Source of the DNA: Lewinella sp. IMCC34183
GTDB lineage: Bacteria; Bacteroidota; Bacteroidia; Chitinophagales; Saprospiraceae
Length of the DNA: 64,000 nt
NCBI RefSeq assembly: GCF_003390915.1
Contig: NZ_QMEM01000003.1
Coordinates: forward strand, 372,001-436,000
Reading direction: 5' to 3'
Shown here: positions 34,159 through 43,042 of the stretch, piece after piece
Layout of the letters: every line of letters starts with the position of its first letter
Position numbering within the stretch: position 1 is the stretch's first letter
Notes under the pieces: model-generated
Database searches by the model: none
The model's input: the letters and a program-made list of their open reading frames with translations, nothing else
Told to the model about the DNA's origin: nothing
Program-made: the position numbers and the translations under genes

Positions 34159-34929
34159 TTAAATTACTGTAGCACAGGCTATCACGCTTGCTTTAAAATC
34201 CTTATGCTGCCGTACCGTCTCCCCCAGTACGATGATGCCGGGCCCCCTGTCGCGCTCGGCAAGCACGCGCGGGGCGATGTCGTTGACGGTCCCTACCCAG
34301 CAGCGCTCGTCGGGGCGGCTGCCGTTCTGGATGACCATGGCGGGCAATTCGCCACGCCCCTCGGCGTCCCAGAGGGCACAGATCTGGTCCAGCCGGCCCA
34401 GGCCCATCAGGATGATGACGGTGGCATTGGACCGCGCGGCGCGGAAGAGGTCGTCGCTCAGCCCCCCGTCGCGGGTGTGGGCGGTGAGCACCCAGAAGCT
34501 GTCGGCGTAGCCACGGCTGGTCGGTGCCACGCCCTGCAACTCGGGCAGGCTGATACAGCTGCTGATACCGGGGACTACCGCTACCGGGATCCCGGCGGCT
34601 TCGGCGTGGACCTTCTCTTCCTGTCCGCGCCCGAAGACGAAGGGGTCCCCGCCCTTGAGGCGGACGACGTGGCCATACTCGCGGGCGGTGGTGACCAGAA
34701 GTTCGTTGATCTCTTCCTGTTTGCGGTAGTGGCAACCGGCCCGCTTGCCGACAAAGATCCGCTGGCAGTGGGCCGGCGTCTCGTCCAGCAGCTCGTCACT
34801 GCTCAGGGCATCGTAGAGCACGACGTCGGCCGTGGCCAGTGCGCGCAGGCCCTTGCGGGTGATCAGGTCGGGGTCGCCGGGGCCGGCGCCTACGAGGGTG
34901 ATGCGGGGGATATGGGTAGTGGTGTTCAT
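34159..34929 (-). CDS. cobA: uroporphyrinogen-III C-methyltransferase
   Basis: A 256-residue SAM-dependent enzyme that methylates uroporphyrinogen III twice to give precorrin-2, the branch point to siroheme. The N-terminal LVGAGPGDPDLITRKG (12-27), the VRLKGGDPFVFGRG motif (about 89-102) and VVPGISS are diagnostic. It lies 17 bases behind the sulfite reductase gene and 40 bases before the Met8-type gene. No cobalamin genes are near, so siroheme is the likely product line. Confidence 0.95.
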   Translation of the reverse strand: MNTTTHIPRITLVGAGPGDPDLITRKGLRALATADVVLYDALSSDELLDETPAHCQRIFVGKRAGCHYRKQEEINELLVTTAREYGHVVRLKGGDPFVFGRGQEEKVHAEAAGIPVAVVPGISSCISLPELQGVAPTSRGYADSFWVLTAHTRDGGLSDDLFRAARSNATVIILMGLGRLDQICALWDAEGRGELPAMVIQNGSRPDERCWVGTVNDIAPRVLAERDRGPGIIVLGETVRQHKDFKASVIACATVI

Positions 34930-34946
34930 TTCCGGAGGTTAGGCGA

Positions 34947-37067
34947 TTATGCCTTGTAGTATTCGCTGACGACCTGCTTATCTAGTTGCCGCTCGCGCGT
35001 CGTGATGGCCTTGGTGACGAACGCCCGGGCGTCGGCGATATAGCCCGAGACGAATTCCGGGTCAGGCTCCGTGTGCTTGATGCGGAGCACGTAGCCTTTG
35101 AAGTCATCGATCTCCGGGAAGCGGTCGCCGAAGTGCTCTGGGAAATCATTCAGGATGCCAATGTGGGTGTTACACTTTACATCCTCGCTGAGGAGCAGGG
35201 CCTTTGCGGCGGTGATCATGGCGGAGTAGGCGTGGTATCCGGCGTCGGCGGGGGCGTCGCCCTGTAGGCTGCGGTCGGCGGCGACCAGCTTGTTGCTGCT
35301 GTCGTTCAGGATGGCACCGATGACGTCGAGGCTGACCCCGGCGCACTCCCCTACCCCGATCTCCTGCTTGTAATCTTCGTCCTGTCCCCAGTCGTAGAAC
35401 TCTTCATCGGCGATGTCAGCGGTATCTCCCAGGGACTTCAGCAGTCCGTAGAAGTAGCGCTTGCCCTGCCGTTCGGCGTAGTCGTTGTAGTATTCGCCCT
35501 CGTGGGCATTATCGCGGTAGTCGTTGAAGAGGACGCGGACGACTTCCGGAATGCGGCGGGTCGGCACCTTGATGACCTTCTGGGCGATGAAGCCCCGCCC
35601 GTCGGGGGCAATGCCGCCACCGACGACTACCTGCATGGCGGGGGCGATCCGGTCGCCGACGCGAATGCTGGAGCCGTGAAAGCCGATGTTGGCGGCCATG
35701 TGCTGCCCGCAGGCGTTCATGCAGCCGCTGATCTTAATGCGGATATCGTCTTCGGTGACCATCTCGGGAAACTCGTCGCGCACGAGCTGCTCGAGTACCT
35801 GGGCCAGGCCGGTGGAGTTGGTGACGCCGAGGGCGCAGGTATCGGTGCCGGGGCAGGCGGTGATATCGGCCGTGGTATCGTAACCGGGCAGGCCGAGGTC
35901 CAGGGCGTAGAGTCCGTTAAAAAGGTGGGGCAGCGCGGTCGGCGGCACGTAGCGCAGCACGAGGCCCTGCTGCACGCTCAGGCGGATATCGTCGCTGGCA
36001 TACCGCCGGATGACGTCCGCAAGCAGCCGCGCCTGCTCGGCTTCCAGGTTGCCCAGGGGCACCCGGACGGCCACGGCGTGGTAGCCCTCCTGCTTCTGGG
36101 CGAGCACGTTGGTCTTCAGCCACTCGGCGTAGACGGCGGGCTGCACCGGTTCTACGGGCGGGAAGGTGTCCTGGGGTACCTCCCCGAGTTGGGGGACCAG
36201 CGATTCGTCGATGGCGTACTCCTTGTGGGCGATCGCCGGCCATTCCTCGTGTACCAGCTCCATGAAGCGGTCGAAGCCGAGGTCCTTGATCAGGAATTTC
36301 ATGCGGGCCTTCATGCGCTTTTCGCGCTCGCCGTAGCGGTCGAAAACCCGGATCGAGGCCTCCATGAAGGGAATGATCTGATCGGCCGGCAAAAACTCGA
36401 ACGCCGTGTGGGCCACCATGGAGACCGCCCCGAGCCCCCCGCCGATGACGACCTTGAAGCCTTTCTGTCCGTCCCGCAGCCGCGGAATGAAGCCGAAGTC
36501 GTGGAAGTAGGTGAAGGCGCTGTCGCGGTCGCTGCTGGAGAAGGCCGGCTTGATCTTGCGGCCCATCTCCTGGCAGATCGGGTTGCGCAGGAAGTAGTCG
36601 AAACTGGCGTAGACGTAGGGGCTCACGTCGAAGAGCTCCTCGGGGTCCACACCGGCCAGGGGACTGGCGGTGAGGTTGCGGACCGTATTGCCGCAGGCTT
36701 CGCGGGCGGTCATGCCGGCTTCCACGAGCTCCCGCCAGATGGCGGGGCTGTCGTTAAGCTTTACGTAGTGCATCTGCACGTTCTGCCGGGTAGTGATGTG
36801 CAGCCGGCCGTTGGTGTACTTCTCGGAGATGTCGGCCAGCGCTACCAGCTGCTTGGGCGTGACGTGCCCGAAGGGGATCTTGGTGCGGAACATATGGACG
36901 CCCATCTGCCGCTGTCCGTACACGCCCCGGGTAAGGCGGTAGTGCTTGAAGCGGTCTTCGTCCTCCCGTCCACGCTGGTAGGCATAGATGCGGGCGGACA
37001 GCTCCTCAATGTCCGCGCGGTTCGCGGGATCCAGGTGGTCAAGGGCGGGGGCTTCGGTCGTATTCAT
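34947..37067 (-). CDS. ferredoxin-type sulfite (nitrite) reductase with C-terminal helical domain
   Basis: A 706-residue siroheme/[4Fe-4S] reductase. Both ferredoxin-like half domains and both siroheme domains are present; the cluster cysteines are C405, C411, C449 and C453 (CPGTDTC and CMNAC), the expected spacing. Residues about 555-706 are an extra helical domain, which I believe corresponds to the HEPN-like tail seen in Bacteroidota homologues. With cysH, siroheme genes and an NADP reductase behind it, sulfite is the likely substrate and sulfide the product; nitrite cannot be excluded. It is the first gene of the operon. Confidence 0.9.
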   Translation of the reverse strand: MNTTEAPALDHLDPANRADIEELSARIYAYQRGREDEDRFKHYRLTRGVYGQRQMGVHMFRTKIPFGHVTPKQLVALADISEKYTNGRLHITTRQNVQMHYVKLNDSPAIWRELVEAGMTAREACGNTVRNLTASPLAGVDPEELFDVSPYVYASFDYFLRNPICQEMGRKIKPAFSSSDRDSAFTYFHDFGFIPRLRDGQKGFKVVIGGGLGAVSMVAHTAFEFLPADQIIPFMEASIRVFDRYGEREKRMKARMKFLIKDLGFDRFMELVHEEWPAIAHKEYAIDESLVPQLGEVPQDTFPPVEPVQPAVYAEWLKTNVLAQKQEGYHAVAVRVPLGNLEAEQARLLADVIRRYASDDIRLSVQQGLVLRYVPPTALPHLFNGLYALDLGLPGYDTTADITACPGTDTCALGVTNSTGLAQVLEQLVRDEFPEMVTEDDIRIKISGCMNACGQHMAANIGFHGSSIRVGDRIAPAMQVVVGGGIAPDGRGFIAQKVIKVPTRRIPEVVRVLFNDYRDNAHEGEYYNDYAERQGKRYFYGLLKSLGDTADIADEEFYDWGQDEDYKQEIGVGECAGVSLDVIGAILNDSSNKLVAADRSLQGDAPADAGYHAYSAMITAAKALLLSEDVKCNTHIGILNDFPEHFGDRFPEIDDFKGYVLRIKHTEPDPEFVSGYIADARAFVTKAITTRERQLDKQVVSEYYKA

Positions 37068-37070
37068 ACC

Positions 37071-37078
37071 CCAAGGTA
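37071..37078 (-). promoter_or_regulatory. near-consensus -7 box TACCTTGG next to the sulfite reductase start
   Basis: On the minus strand it ends three bases before ATG 37067. It has one mismatch to TAnnTTTG and competes with the perfect box at 37174-37181 as the promoter of the sulfur operon. Confidence 0.3.
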
Positions 37079-37095
37079 CCCGCCAGAAAGGCCTT

Positions 37096-37133
37096 CGTTC
37101 ATATCGATTCAGGATGAAATGATCATATGAACG
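37096..37133. promoter_or_regulatory. inverted repeat upstream of the sulfur operon, candidate operator
   Basis: Perfect 9-base arms CGTTCATAT (37096-37104) and ATATGAACG (37125-37133) lie 29 bases before the sulfite reductase ATG. The position between the start codon and the upstream promoter box fits a repressor site or a leader hairpin. Confidence 0.45.
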
Positions 37134-37173
37134 AATAAATTAAGGAGTCAACTAGCTAATTTACAGGCATATA

Positions 37174-37217
37174 CAAATATATGTTATCAGCATTTCATTT
37201 ATCCTTAACATATATTT
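37174..37217 (-). promoter_or_regulatory. promoter box TATATTTG within a 12-base inverted repeat
   Basis: A perfect TAnnTTTG box (37174-37181, minus strand) is part of the left arm of an exact inverted repeat, AAATATATGTTA (37175-37186) with TAACATATATTT (37206-37217). A protein bound to the repeat would cover the promoter of the sulfur operon. No -33 TTG is seen. Confidence 0.45.
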
Positions 37218-37631
37218 ATTATTTCATGTGACTGTGACGACCCGTCCTGCTTGCTGGTGCCGGCAGATTAGGGGAAAGCCGTACCGACACCCCCCCCGGG
37301 AATCTCACGGTGGAGGCAGCGGCAATTTTTCTACCGGCTTGGAAGCGAATTACCCCCTTATCTACCACAAATTGAGGGCGACACCCGGCAAAAAGTGGCG
37401 GAAAGACGATCCGGGAGAACCAGTGCGGGCGCGGGTTTTGGGTGGGTGTTCGGTTCAATTTTAACTTTTTTTAAAAAAATTTCGAACCTGCAACGAGCCG
37501 CCCGGTTACACCCCATCATTTAGCGGCAGGCCCCGGACTGCTTAGGATTGCGCGGGGCGTACCCACCCCATGGGTTACGGAGTTTGGTCCGCCGGCTTGC
37601 CTGTTAAAAAGACTTAAGGTCGCAATGCCCG
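37218..37631. other. non-coding stretch between sulfur operon and sigma factor gene
   Basis: No convincing gene: the one open frame (37228-37464, plus strand) has Arg/Gly/Pro-rich sequence without family features. Visible are a C-run and GC-rich inverted words near 37255-37330, and an A/T palindrome (TTTTTTTAAAAAAA) inside a GGTTC/GAACC hairpin at about 37451-37488. The stretch could hold a structured leader or small RNA; I could not match it to a known riboswitch. Confidence 0.4.
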
Positions 37632-37663
37632 TTGTGAATGTGCACCCGGTTTGCCTATCTTTG
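37632..37663 (+). promoter_or_regulatory. promoter of the sigma factor gene (TTG-N21-TATCTTTG)
   Basis: TTG (37632-37634) and a perfect TATCTTTG (37656-37663) are 21 bases apart. The predicted start near 37670 leaves a leader of about 155 bases with small hairpins (AAGGGTTGCACCCCTT, CCCGCTTCGGG) before ATG 37826. Confidence 0.75.
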
Positions 37664-37825
37664 ACAGCATAAGGGTTGCACCCCTTGCTTTTACAGGCTT
37701 GCACGCCTTTCGCATTTTACCGTTCTAAAGTCTATCTATCGTCTAAACGTCTACACTAACTGTCCTTAGGCATTTGCGCCCAATCCCGCTTCGGGAAATA
37801 ATCCCAAACTGAAACTGTGTTAGTC

Positions 37826-38407
37826 ATGGACGTCAAGTCACTTAACGATCAGGAACTGATCAACCTCTACCTCTCTGGCCAGGATCGTGCATTCGAAGAA
37901 TTGCTCGGCCGTCACCAGCAGAAAATCTACACCTCCATCTACCTTTTCACGAAGGATCACAGCAAAGCGGAAGATATCTTCCAGGAGGTGTTCATCAAAA
38001 TCATCGACACGCTCCGGCGTGGCAAGTACAACCACGAAGGCAAGTTCCTCCAGTGGGCCATGCGGATCTCGTACAACATGTGCGTCGATTCCTTCCGCCG
38101 CAACAAGCGCCGCCCCCAGGTCGGCCAGACGGAAACCTTCAACATCTTCGACGTGCTCCAGTCCCCCGAGGACAACGCCGAAGACGGCATGATCCGCAGC
38201 CAGACGCACGACAAGGTGCGCAAGCTGGTGGATGCCCTGCCGCCCGAGCAACGCGAAGTGGTCATCCTGCGCCACTACGCCGACATGAGTTTCAAGGAGA
38301 TCGCCAAGCTGACCCGCGTCAGCATCAATACCGCCCTCGGCCGCATGCGCTACGCACTGATCAACATGCGTAAAATGGTCGAAGAGAAAGAGATCGTTCT
38401 GCAGTAA
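37826..38407 (+). CDS. RNA polymerase sigma factor, sigma-70 family (ECF type)
   Basis: A 193-residue ECF-type factor. Region 2 (about 22-95) contains FLQWAMRISYNMCVDSFRR for -10 recognition and melting; region 4 (about 130-180) contains LPPEQREVVILRHYADMSF and KEIAKLTRVSINTALGRMRY as the helix-turn-helix. A GTG at 37817 is an alternative start three codons earlier. No anti-sigma factor or FecR-like gene adjoins it, so it is probably controlled at the level of expression; its long leader is notable. A strong terminator follows. Confidence 0.92.
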   Translation: MDVKSLNDQELINLYLSGQDRAFEELLGRHQQKIYTSIYLFTKDHSKAEDIFQEVFIKIIDTLRRGKYNHEGKFLQWAMRISYNMCVDSFRRNKRRPQVGQTETFNIFDVLQSPEDNAEDGMIRSQTHDKVRKLVDALPPEQREVVILRHYADMSFKEIAKLTRVSINTALGRMRYALINMRKMVEEKEIVLQ

Positions 38408-38447
38408 CTCCCAGGTTACTACGCCCTACGAATTGACTACATACAGC

Positions 38448-38481
38448 AAGCCCCGTTACGCGATGCGTAACGGGGCTTTTT
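38448..38481 (+). terminator. Rho-independent terminator after the sigma factor gene
   Basis: A perfect 13-base stem (AGCCCCGTTACGC / GCGTAACGGGGCT) with a 3-base loop and five T residues. Confidence 0.94.
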
Positions 38482-38500
38482 GCGTGGGCCTCGGCAGCGA

Positions 38501-39808
38501 TCAGACGCCCTCCGCCAGCGGAATGGGGAACTGGACGAATATGTCGTCTCCCTCCCGGTCGATGGGCAGGAACTGTGCGTTGAGCCGGCCGTAGCGGCGC
38601 AGATCAAACATCAAGTGCCCTTCACTCCACAGGCTGTAGGTACGCTGGTACAGCAGTTCGTCGATGAGGGCGTCCTGTGTCACCTCCCCGTCGTAGTCAG
38701 CGAGGCCGGCAGCGTTGCGCACGACGTTGAGGGCCTCCACGGCCGTTCCCAGGTCATTGCGGTTGATGTTGGCCTCCGCGTAGATCAGCACCAGCTCCTC
38801 GTTGCGGATGATGTCGATGGGCGAAGTGGCCGATGGATAGAGGGCTGTCTCGTAGTCACCGTTCAGGTTATCCTGGCTGGTGGATTGCTGCCGCAGGCGG
38901 AACTTTTCGTCAACCCGCAGGTCACCGGCGGTGGTATCGGCGATAATGCGGGGGTGCACGATGATCTGGTCGCCGCTCTGTCCGGGCGTTTTGAACAGCG
39001 GATTGAGCAGGTCACCGGCGGCGGCACTGAAGATCATCTCCGGGCCCACCGACAGATCGCCGTCAAGGTCCAGAAAGCTCTCGTTCACGTAGGTTAGCGC
39101 CTCGTCGTAGCGCTCCCCGTGGGTAGCGATCCGCGCCGCTAGCGCGCGGTTGAATTCCTGGAAGGTCTCCGGCGTATCGAACCCTTCGAACCCGGTCGAC
39201 AGGGTAAAGCCGAAGTCGGCACCCTGTAGCTGCGCGTCCGCCTCGTCCAGCAGGCCGAGCAGGGCGGAGTAGCTTTCGTCGCGCGACAGGAACGGGCCGA
39301 GGTTATTGGGATCGGCGACGTCCACGCGGATACCGTTGTCGCCGAGCAGGTCCAGCACGCGACTGAGCACCAGGGCCTTCATGGTATTGGCGAAGGCGCG
39401 GTAGCCGTCCTTCTCCGCCTCGGAGACGGAGCTGGTATTGTCAACCGCCTCGAGCAGGATATTGGCGTTCTTCACTACCCGGTAGGAGCTGTTGAAGGGG
39501 CCGGTGATGTAAAAGGTATTGTTGTCGAGTACAATATCCTCCTTGCCCAGCAGGTCCTCCGTGTTGCGGGGGTCGGCGTCGAAGATATACAGCTCCCGGG
39601 CAATGGTCCCGGAGGCAGTCACGTAGCCCGCGTAGCCGTTGCGGATTCCCGCTTCGATGGCGGTAACGAGCAGGTCCAGTTCCACCTTGGTAGCGTCGGA
39701 CAGCACGCTGTTGATGCTGGGTCCGTTGGGGTCAAACTGCTCGTCGATCTCGCAGCCCGTCAGAAAGAGCAGACCGCCGGCCAGCAGCGGTAGAAATAAG
39801 GTTTTCAT
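38501..39808 (-). CDS. SusD/RagB-type outer-membrane nutrient-binding lipoprotein
   Basis: A 435-residue lipoprotein with lipobox LTGC (Cys about 19). The helical TPR-like core (FANTMKALVLSRVLDLLGDNG) and the C-terminal EELVLIYAEANINRNDLGTA with YSLWSEGHLMFDLRRYGRL are family hallmarks. It caps the SusC pore at the cell surface and captures the substrate. ATG 39808 is used; the longer frame overlaps the SusC 3' end. There is no neighbouring glycoside hydrolase or peptidase to suggest the substrate. Confidence 0.93.
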   Translation of the reverse strand: MKTLFLPLLAGGLLFLTGCEIDEQFDPNGPSINSVLSDATKVELDLLVTAIEAGIRNGYAGYVTASGTIARELYIFDADPRNTEDLLGKEDIVLDNNTFYITGPFNSSYRVVKNANILLEAVDNTSSVSEAEKDGYRAFANTMKALVLSRVLDLLGDNGIRVDVADPNNLGPFLSRDESYSALLGLLDEADAQLQGADFGFTLSTGFEGFDTPETFQEFNRALAARIATHGERYDEALTYVNESFLDLDGDLSVGPEMIFSAAAGDLLNPLFKTPGQSGDQIIVHPRIIADTTAGDLRVDEKFRLRQQSTSQDNLNGDYETALYPSATSPIDIIRNEELVLIYAEANINRNDLGTAVEALNVVRNAAGLADYDGEVTQDALIDELLYQRTYSLWSEGHLMFDLRRYGRLNAQFLPIDREGDDIFVQFPIPLAEGV

Positions 39809-39884
39809 ACTAAGTATATTTTTCGGACGTCGGGGCGGGCGCGCGGGTGCGGTGTCCCCCCGAAGCCGGTCAGTTAGGGTTGGG

Positions 39885-42791
39885 TTAAAAGTCAAGGCCG
39901 ATCTGCAGGTAGAACTGCCGGCTGCTGGGGAAAGGAGCAACCTCCAGGTTGGTGGAGAGTCCGCTGCCGCCGTTGACCGAAGTCTCGGGGTCGTAGCTGC
40001 TGTAGTCGGTGATGGTGAAGATGTTGCGTCCCGAGACACCGACCCGCACGCCCCGAATGAAGGTATCCTCCAGGGGGAAGCGGTAGGCGATGCCCGCCTC
40101 GCGTAGTCGGAAATAGGAGCCGTCCTCGATGAAGCTGTCCAGGTTATCGTATTCCCGCGGCGTGGTCCCGCCGATATCGGTCAGGAAGCGCGTCAGGTTC
40201 AGCAGTTCGCTGCCCTGCCGCCAGTGGAAAAGGAAGTTGATGTCCAGGTTCTCGAAGAGGGTCAGGTTGTTGTTCCAGCCGAATTGGAAATCGGGTTCCG
40301 TGTTGCCAACCTGCATCGGGCCGTCGGGCGTGCTCTGCCACAGACCGGTGATCGGCGATCCCTCGTTGATGTAGAAGGTACCAAGTCCCAGACCGAAGCC
40401 GGCGCCCGGGGGAACGAAACTGGGAATGTCTTCCCCGTCGCTACCGTCCTCGATACCCAGGCGGGTGATCTCGCTGCGGTTCAGCCAGAAGTTGAAGGTG
40501 GTACGGTAATCAAAGGCGGGCGAGCGGAAGGGATTCAGGCCCAGTTGGAACTCAAAGCCCCGGTTGCGCAGGTCGAGGTCGTTGCGGATCTCGTTGCCGA
40601 AACCGGAGCTGGTCGGCAGCGACCGGTCGTAGAGCAGGTTGGTGACGTCGCGGACGTAGTAGGTCGCCGTCACGTTGACCTTATTGTCGAACAGGCCGAG
40701 ATCGGTTCCCACCTCGATCTCCGAGCTGGTTTCCGGCTCCAGGCCGCTATTGCCCTGCCGTCCGTTGACGGTGAGCCCGGCGTTCCCGCCGGTACTCACG
40801 AAGGCCAGGGAGGTGAAGAGGCTACCGAAGCTGGCGCTGTTACCCGTCTGTCCGTAGGCGGCCCGCAGCTTAAGCTGGTCCAGCGGACCATCGCCCGACC
40901 AAAAGTCGAACTCGTGGAGGTTCAGGGCTACCGAAGCCCGCGGGAAGGTGTATAGCTTGTTGGGATCGCCGTTCAGCGACGATTTATCAAAGCGTAATCC
41001 ACCCGTCAGGATCACCTGGTCGTTGACGTTCACTTCTTCCTGTACGACGTAGCCAAATTCCTCCACGTTGAGCAAGAACTGGTTCGTCGACTGGGCCGCC
41101 CCCTGGGAGAGGTTGGTCTGCAGGGGAATGAGCTGGGTGGTCTGGCTCAGCAGCTGGTCGGCCGACTGGTTCAGGTAGGTGATGCCGGCCTGGGTGGTAA
41201 AGTTGATACCGCTCTCGGTGTAGAAGTCGTGGACGGCGATCGCGCTGTAGTTGTAGTTGAACAGGTCGTTCTTGCCCTCTGCAAGGAAGCCCTGCTGGCG
41301 ACCGCGCTGCGACTGAAAGCTTTCCGGAACGTATACGAACGTCTTGCTGAGGATGAAGTCCAGGCCACCGTTGAAAATCACGTTGAGCGACTGGTTGCCC
41401 GTCCGCAGCAGGTTCAGGTTGATGTTGATGCCCTCGAGGATGCGGTCCACGTTTTCGTCGTTGCGGGTCTGGTCACGGGTCTGTAGCGGGTTACCGGAGG
41501 CGTTGGGGTTGTCCGGGTAGTTGCCGAACTCGTCGGGGAACAGGTTGATGTAATCCCGCGTGAAGGCCAGGGTATAGCCGTAGGACAGTCCGCCCTCGTT
41601 CTCGTTACCGGTGAAGGAGCGGGCGGCCTGCGAACGGATGTAGTTGGTGTTGGACTGGACCTTGAGCCAGTCGTTGACTTGGTGGGTCAGGTTCAGGCGG
41701 GCGGTAAAGCGCTCGTAGCCGGTATTCTTGATGATGCCCGCCTCGTCGCGCCAGCTGCTGCTGACAAAGAAGTTGGTCTTCTCGTTACCCCCGCTGACCC
41801 GCAGGCGGCTGTCGGTGATGAATCCCTTCTGTCCGTAAATGATGTCCTCGTAGTCGAAGATCTCGCCCGCGGCCTGGGCGGCTACGAACTGGTCGCGCGC
41901 GTCCGCGCCGAAGGCTTCCTCGATCTGGGCGGCGTTGTAGGAGCGGCGGCCCACCTTGCGGATGATGGTATTGAAGCCGAGGTCCTGGTTAAAGGAAACC
42001 CGGGTTTCGCCGCTCACCCCCTTCTTGGTGGTGATGATGACTACGCCGGCGTTGGCGCGGGTACCGTAGATGGCCGCCGCGGAGGCGCCCTTCAGTACCT
42101 CGATGCTCTCGATATCGTCGGGGTTGATGTCCGCGATCCGGTTGGAAGCGCCCTCTTCGTTGGCGCTGTTGGCCCCGGACGCCCCGCGGGAACCGCTGGC
42201 GATCTCCACGTTCGAGATGTACACCCCGTCCACGATAAAGAGCGGCTGGTTGTTGCCGGAGAGGGATGACACGCCACGGAGCCGGAGCGCGTAGCCGCCG
42301 CCCGGTGCGCCGGAGGTCTGGGTGATGTTGACGCCCGTCAGCTTGCCGTAGAGGGCCCCGTCGACGGTCTGCTGGCTGGTCACGCCGGTAAGGTCCTCAC
42401 CGCTTACTACGGAGACGGCATTGGCCAGGTTGGAGCGTTTGATAGTGGAAGCCAGACCGGTAACCACGACCTGCTCCAGATTGGCCACGTCCTCCTGCAG
42501 GACGATCTGCAGCGGAGCGATGTCGCGCTCCACGGCAACCGTCTGGGGGGCGAAGCCGGTGTAGCTCAGCCGTAACTCGGAGCGGTTGTCCGGGATCTCC
42601 AGCTCGAAGGTGCCGTCAAAGTCGGTGATGGTGCCGCTGGTCGTTCCCACTACCAGGATGGAAACGCCGACGAGCGGCTCGCCGTCGGCGTCGGTAACGG
42701 TACCCGTGACCGGATACTGGGCCAGGAGAAAGCATGGAAAGAATAGCGCCAGAACAAGAGCCCAGGCCGCCGGATAGTGATGTCGTTTCAT
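39885..42791 (-). CDS. SusC/RagA family TonB-linked outer-membrane protein
   Basis: A 968-residue outer-membrane transporter. Signal peptide 1-24, a carboxypeptidase-regulatory-like domain (about 26-112: VTGTVTDADGEPLVGVSI), a TonB box region (EQVVVTGLAS), the plug (about 118-245, with VDGVYISNVE and GTRANAGVVIITTKKG), and the beta barrel ending in FYLQIGLDF with a terminal Phe. It imports an oligomeric nutrient with SusD using TonB energy. It is the first gene of the two-gene unit; a near-consensus box TACATTTA lies upstream at 42863-42870 on this strand. Confidence 0.95.
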   Translation of the reverse strand: MKRHHYPAAWALVLALFFPCFLLAQYPVTGTVTDADGEPLVGVSILVVGTTSGTITDFDGTFELEIPDNRSELRLSYTGFAPQTVAVERDIAPLQIVLQEDVANLEQVVVTGLASTIKRSNLANAVSVVSGEDLTGVTSQQTVDGALYGKLTGVNITQTSGAPGGGYALRLRGVSSLSGNNQPLFIVDGVYISNVEIASGSRGASGANSANEEGASNRIADINPDDIESIEVLKGASAAAIYGTRANAGVVIITTKKGVSGETRVSFNQDLGFNTIIRKVGRRSYNAAQIEEAFGADARDQFVAAQAAGEIFDYEDIIYGQKGFITDSRLRVSGGNEKTNFFVSSSWRDEAGIIKNTGYERFTARLNLTHQVNDWLKVQSNTNYIRSQAARSFTGNENEGGLSYGYTLAFTRDYINLFPDEFGNYPDNPNASGNPLQTRDQTRNDENVDRILEGININLNLLRTGNQSLNVIFNGGLDFILSKTFVYVPESFQSQRGRQQGFLAEGKNDLFNYNYSAIAVHDFYTESGINFTTQAGITYLNQSADQLLSQTTQLIPLQTNLSQGAAQSTNQFLLNVEEFGYVVQEEVNVNDQVILTGGLRFDKSSLNGDPNKLYTFPRASVALNLHEFDFWSGDGPLDQLKLRAAYGQTGNSASFGSLFTSLAFVSTGGNAGLTVNGRQGNSGLEPETSSEIEVGTDLGLFDNKVNVTATYYVRDVTNLLYDRSLPTSSGFGNEIRNDLDLRNRGFEFQLGLNPFRSPAFDYRTTFNFWLNRSEITRLGIEDGSDGEDIPSFVPPGAGFGLGLGTFYINEGSPITGLWQSTPDGPMQVGNTEPDFQFGWNNNLTLFENLDINFLFHWRQGSELLNLTRFLTDIGGTTPREYDNLDSFIEDGSYFRLREAGIAYRFPLEDTFIRGVRVGVSGRNIFTITDYSSYDPETSVNGGSGLSTNLEVAPFPSSRQFYLQIGLDF

Positions 42792-43013
42792 AAATCAGGG
42801 TAGTTAGTGTAATAGCCCTTCCCGGCGCCGGCACGCAGCCACTACCGGGGAGCAACCGCTTAAATGTAGTGATTGGGAGCGATTTGGCGTACCGGACGCG
42901 TATTCCCCGGCTGACGGGCCACGCGCGGACGCCCCGGTGTATCGATACCCTTGACCGGCCGTCCTGCCGTTTACCCGACGGCACCGCACCTGCGCCCGCC
43001 GCCCCGGGCGTAT

Positions 43014-43021
43014 TACCTTTG
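43014..43021 (+). promoter_or_regulatory. promoter -7 box TACCTTTG of the Wzz-like gene
   Basis: A perfect TAnnTTTG box 21 bases before ATG 43043, which supports that start. No -33 TTG at standard spacing. Confidence 0.55.
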
Positions 43022-43042
43022 CCGCTTCGCGATCTCAGCTGC

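Noticed and set aside
35502-37130. 542-codon plus-strand open frame
   Set aside because: Antisense to the sulfite reductase, which carries all expected cluster ligands.
37230-37400. Cobalamin, SAM or TPP riboswitch upstream of the sulfur operon
   Set aside because: Looked for the B12 box, the SAM-I core and the TPP CUGAGA core on both strands; none was found. A new structure remains possible and is listed as a finding.
37228-37464. 78-codon open frame upstream of the sigma factor
   Set aside because: No ribosome-binding sequence, unusual composition and no recognisable motif.
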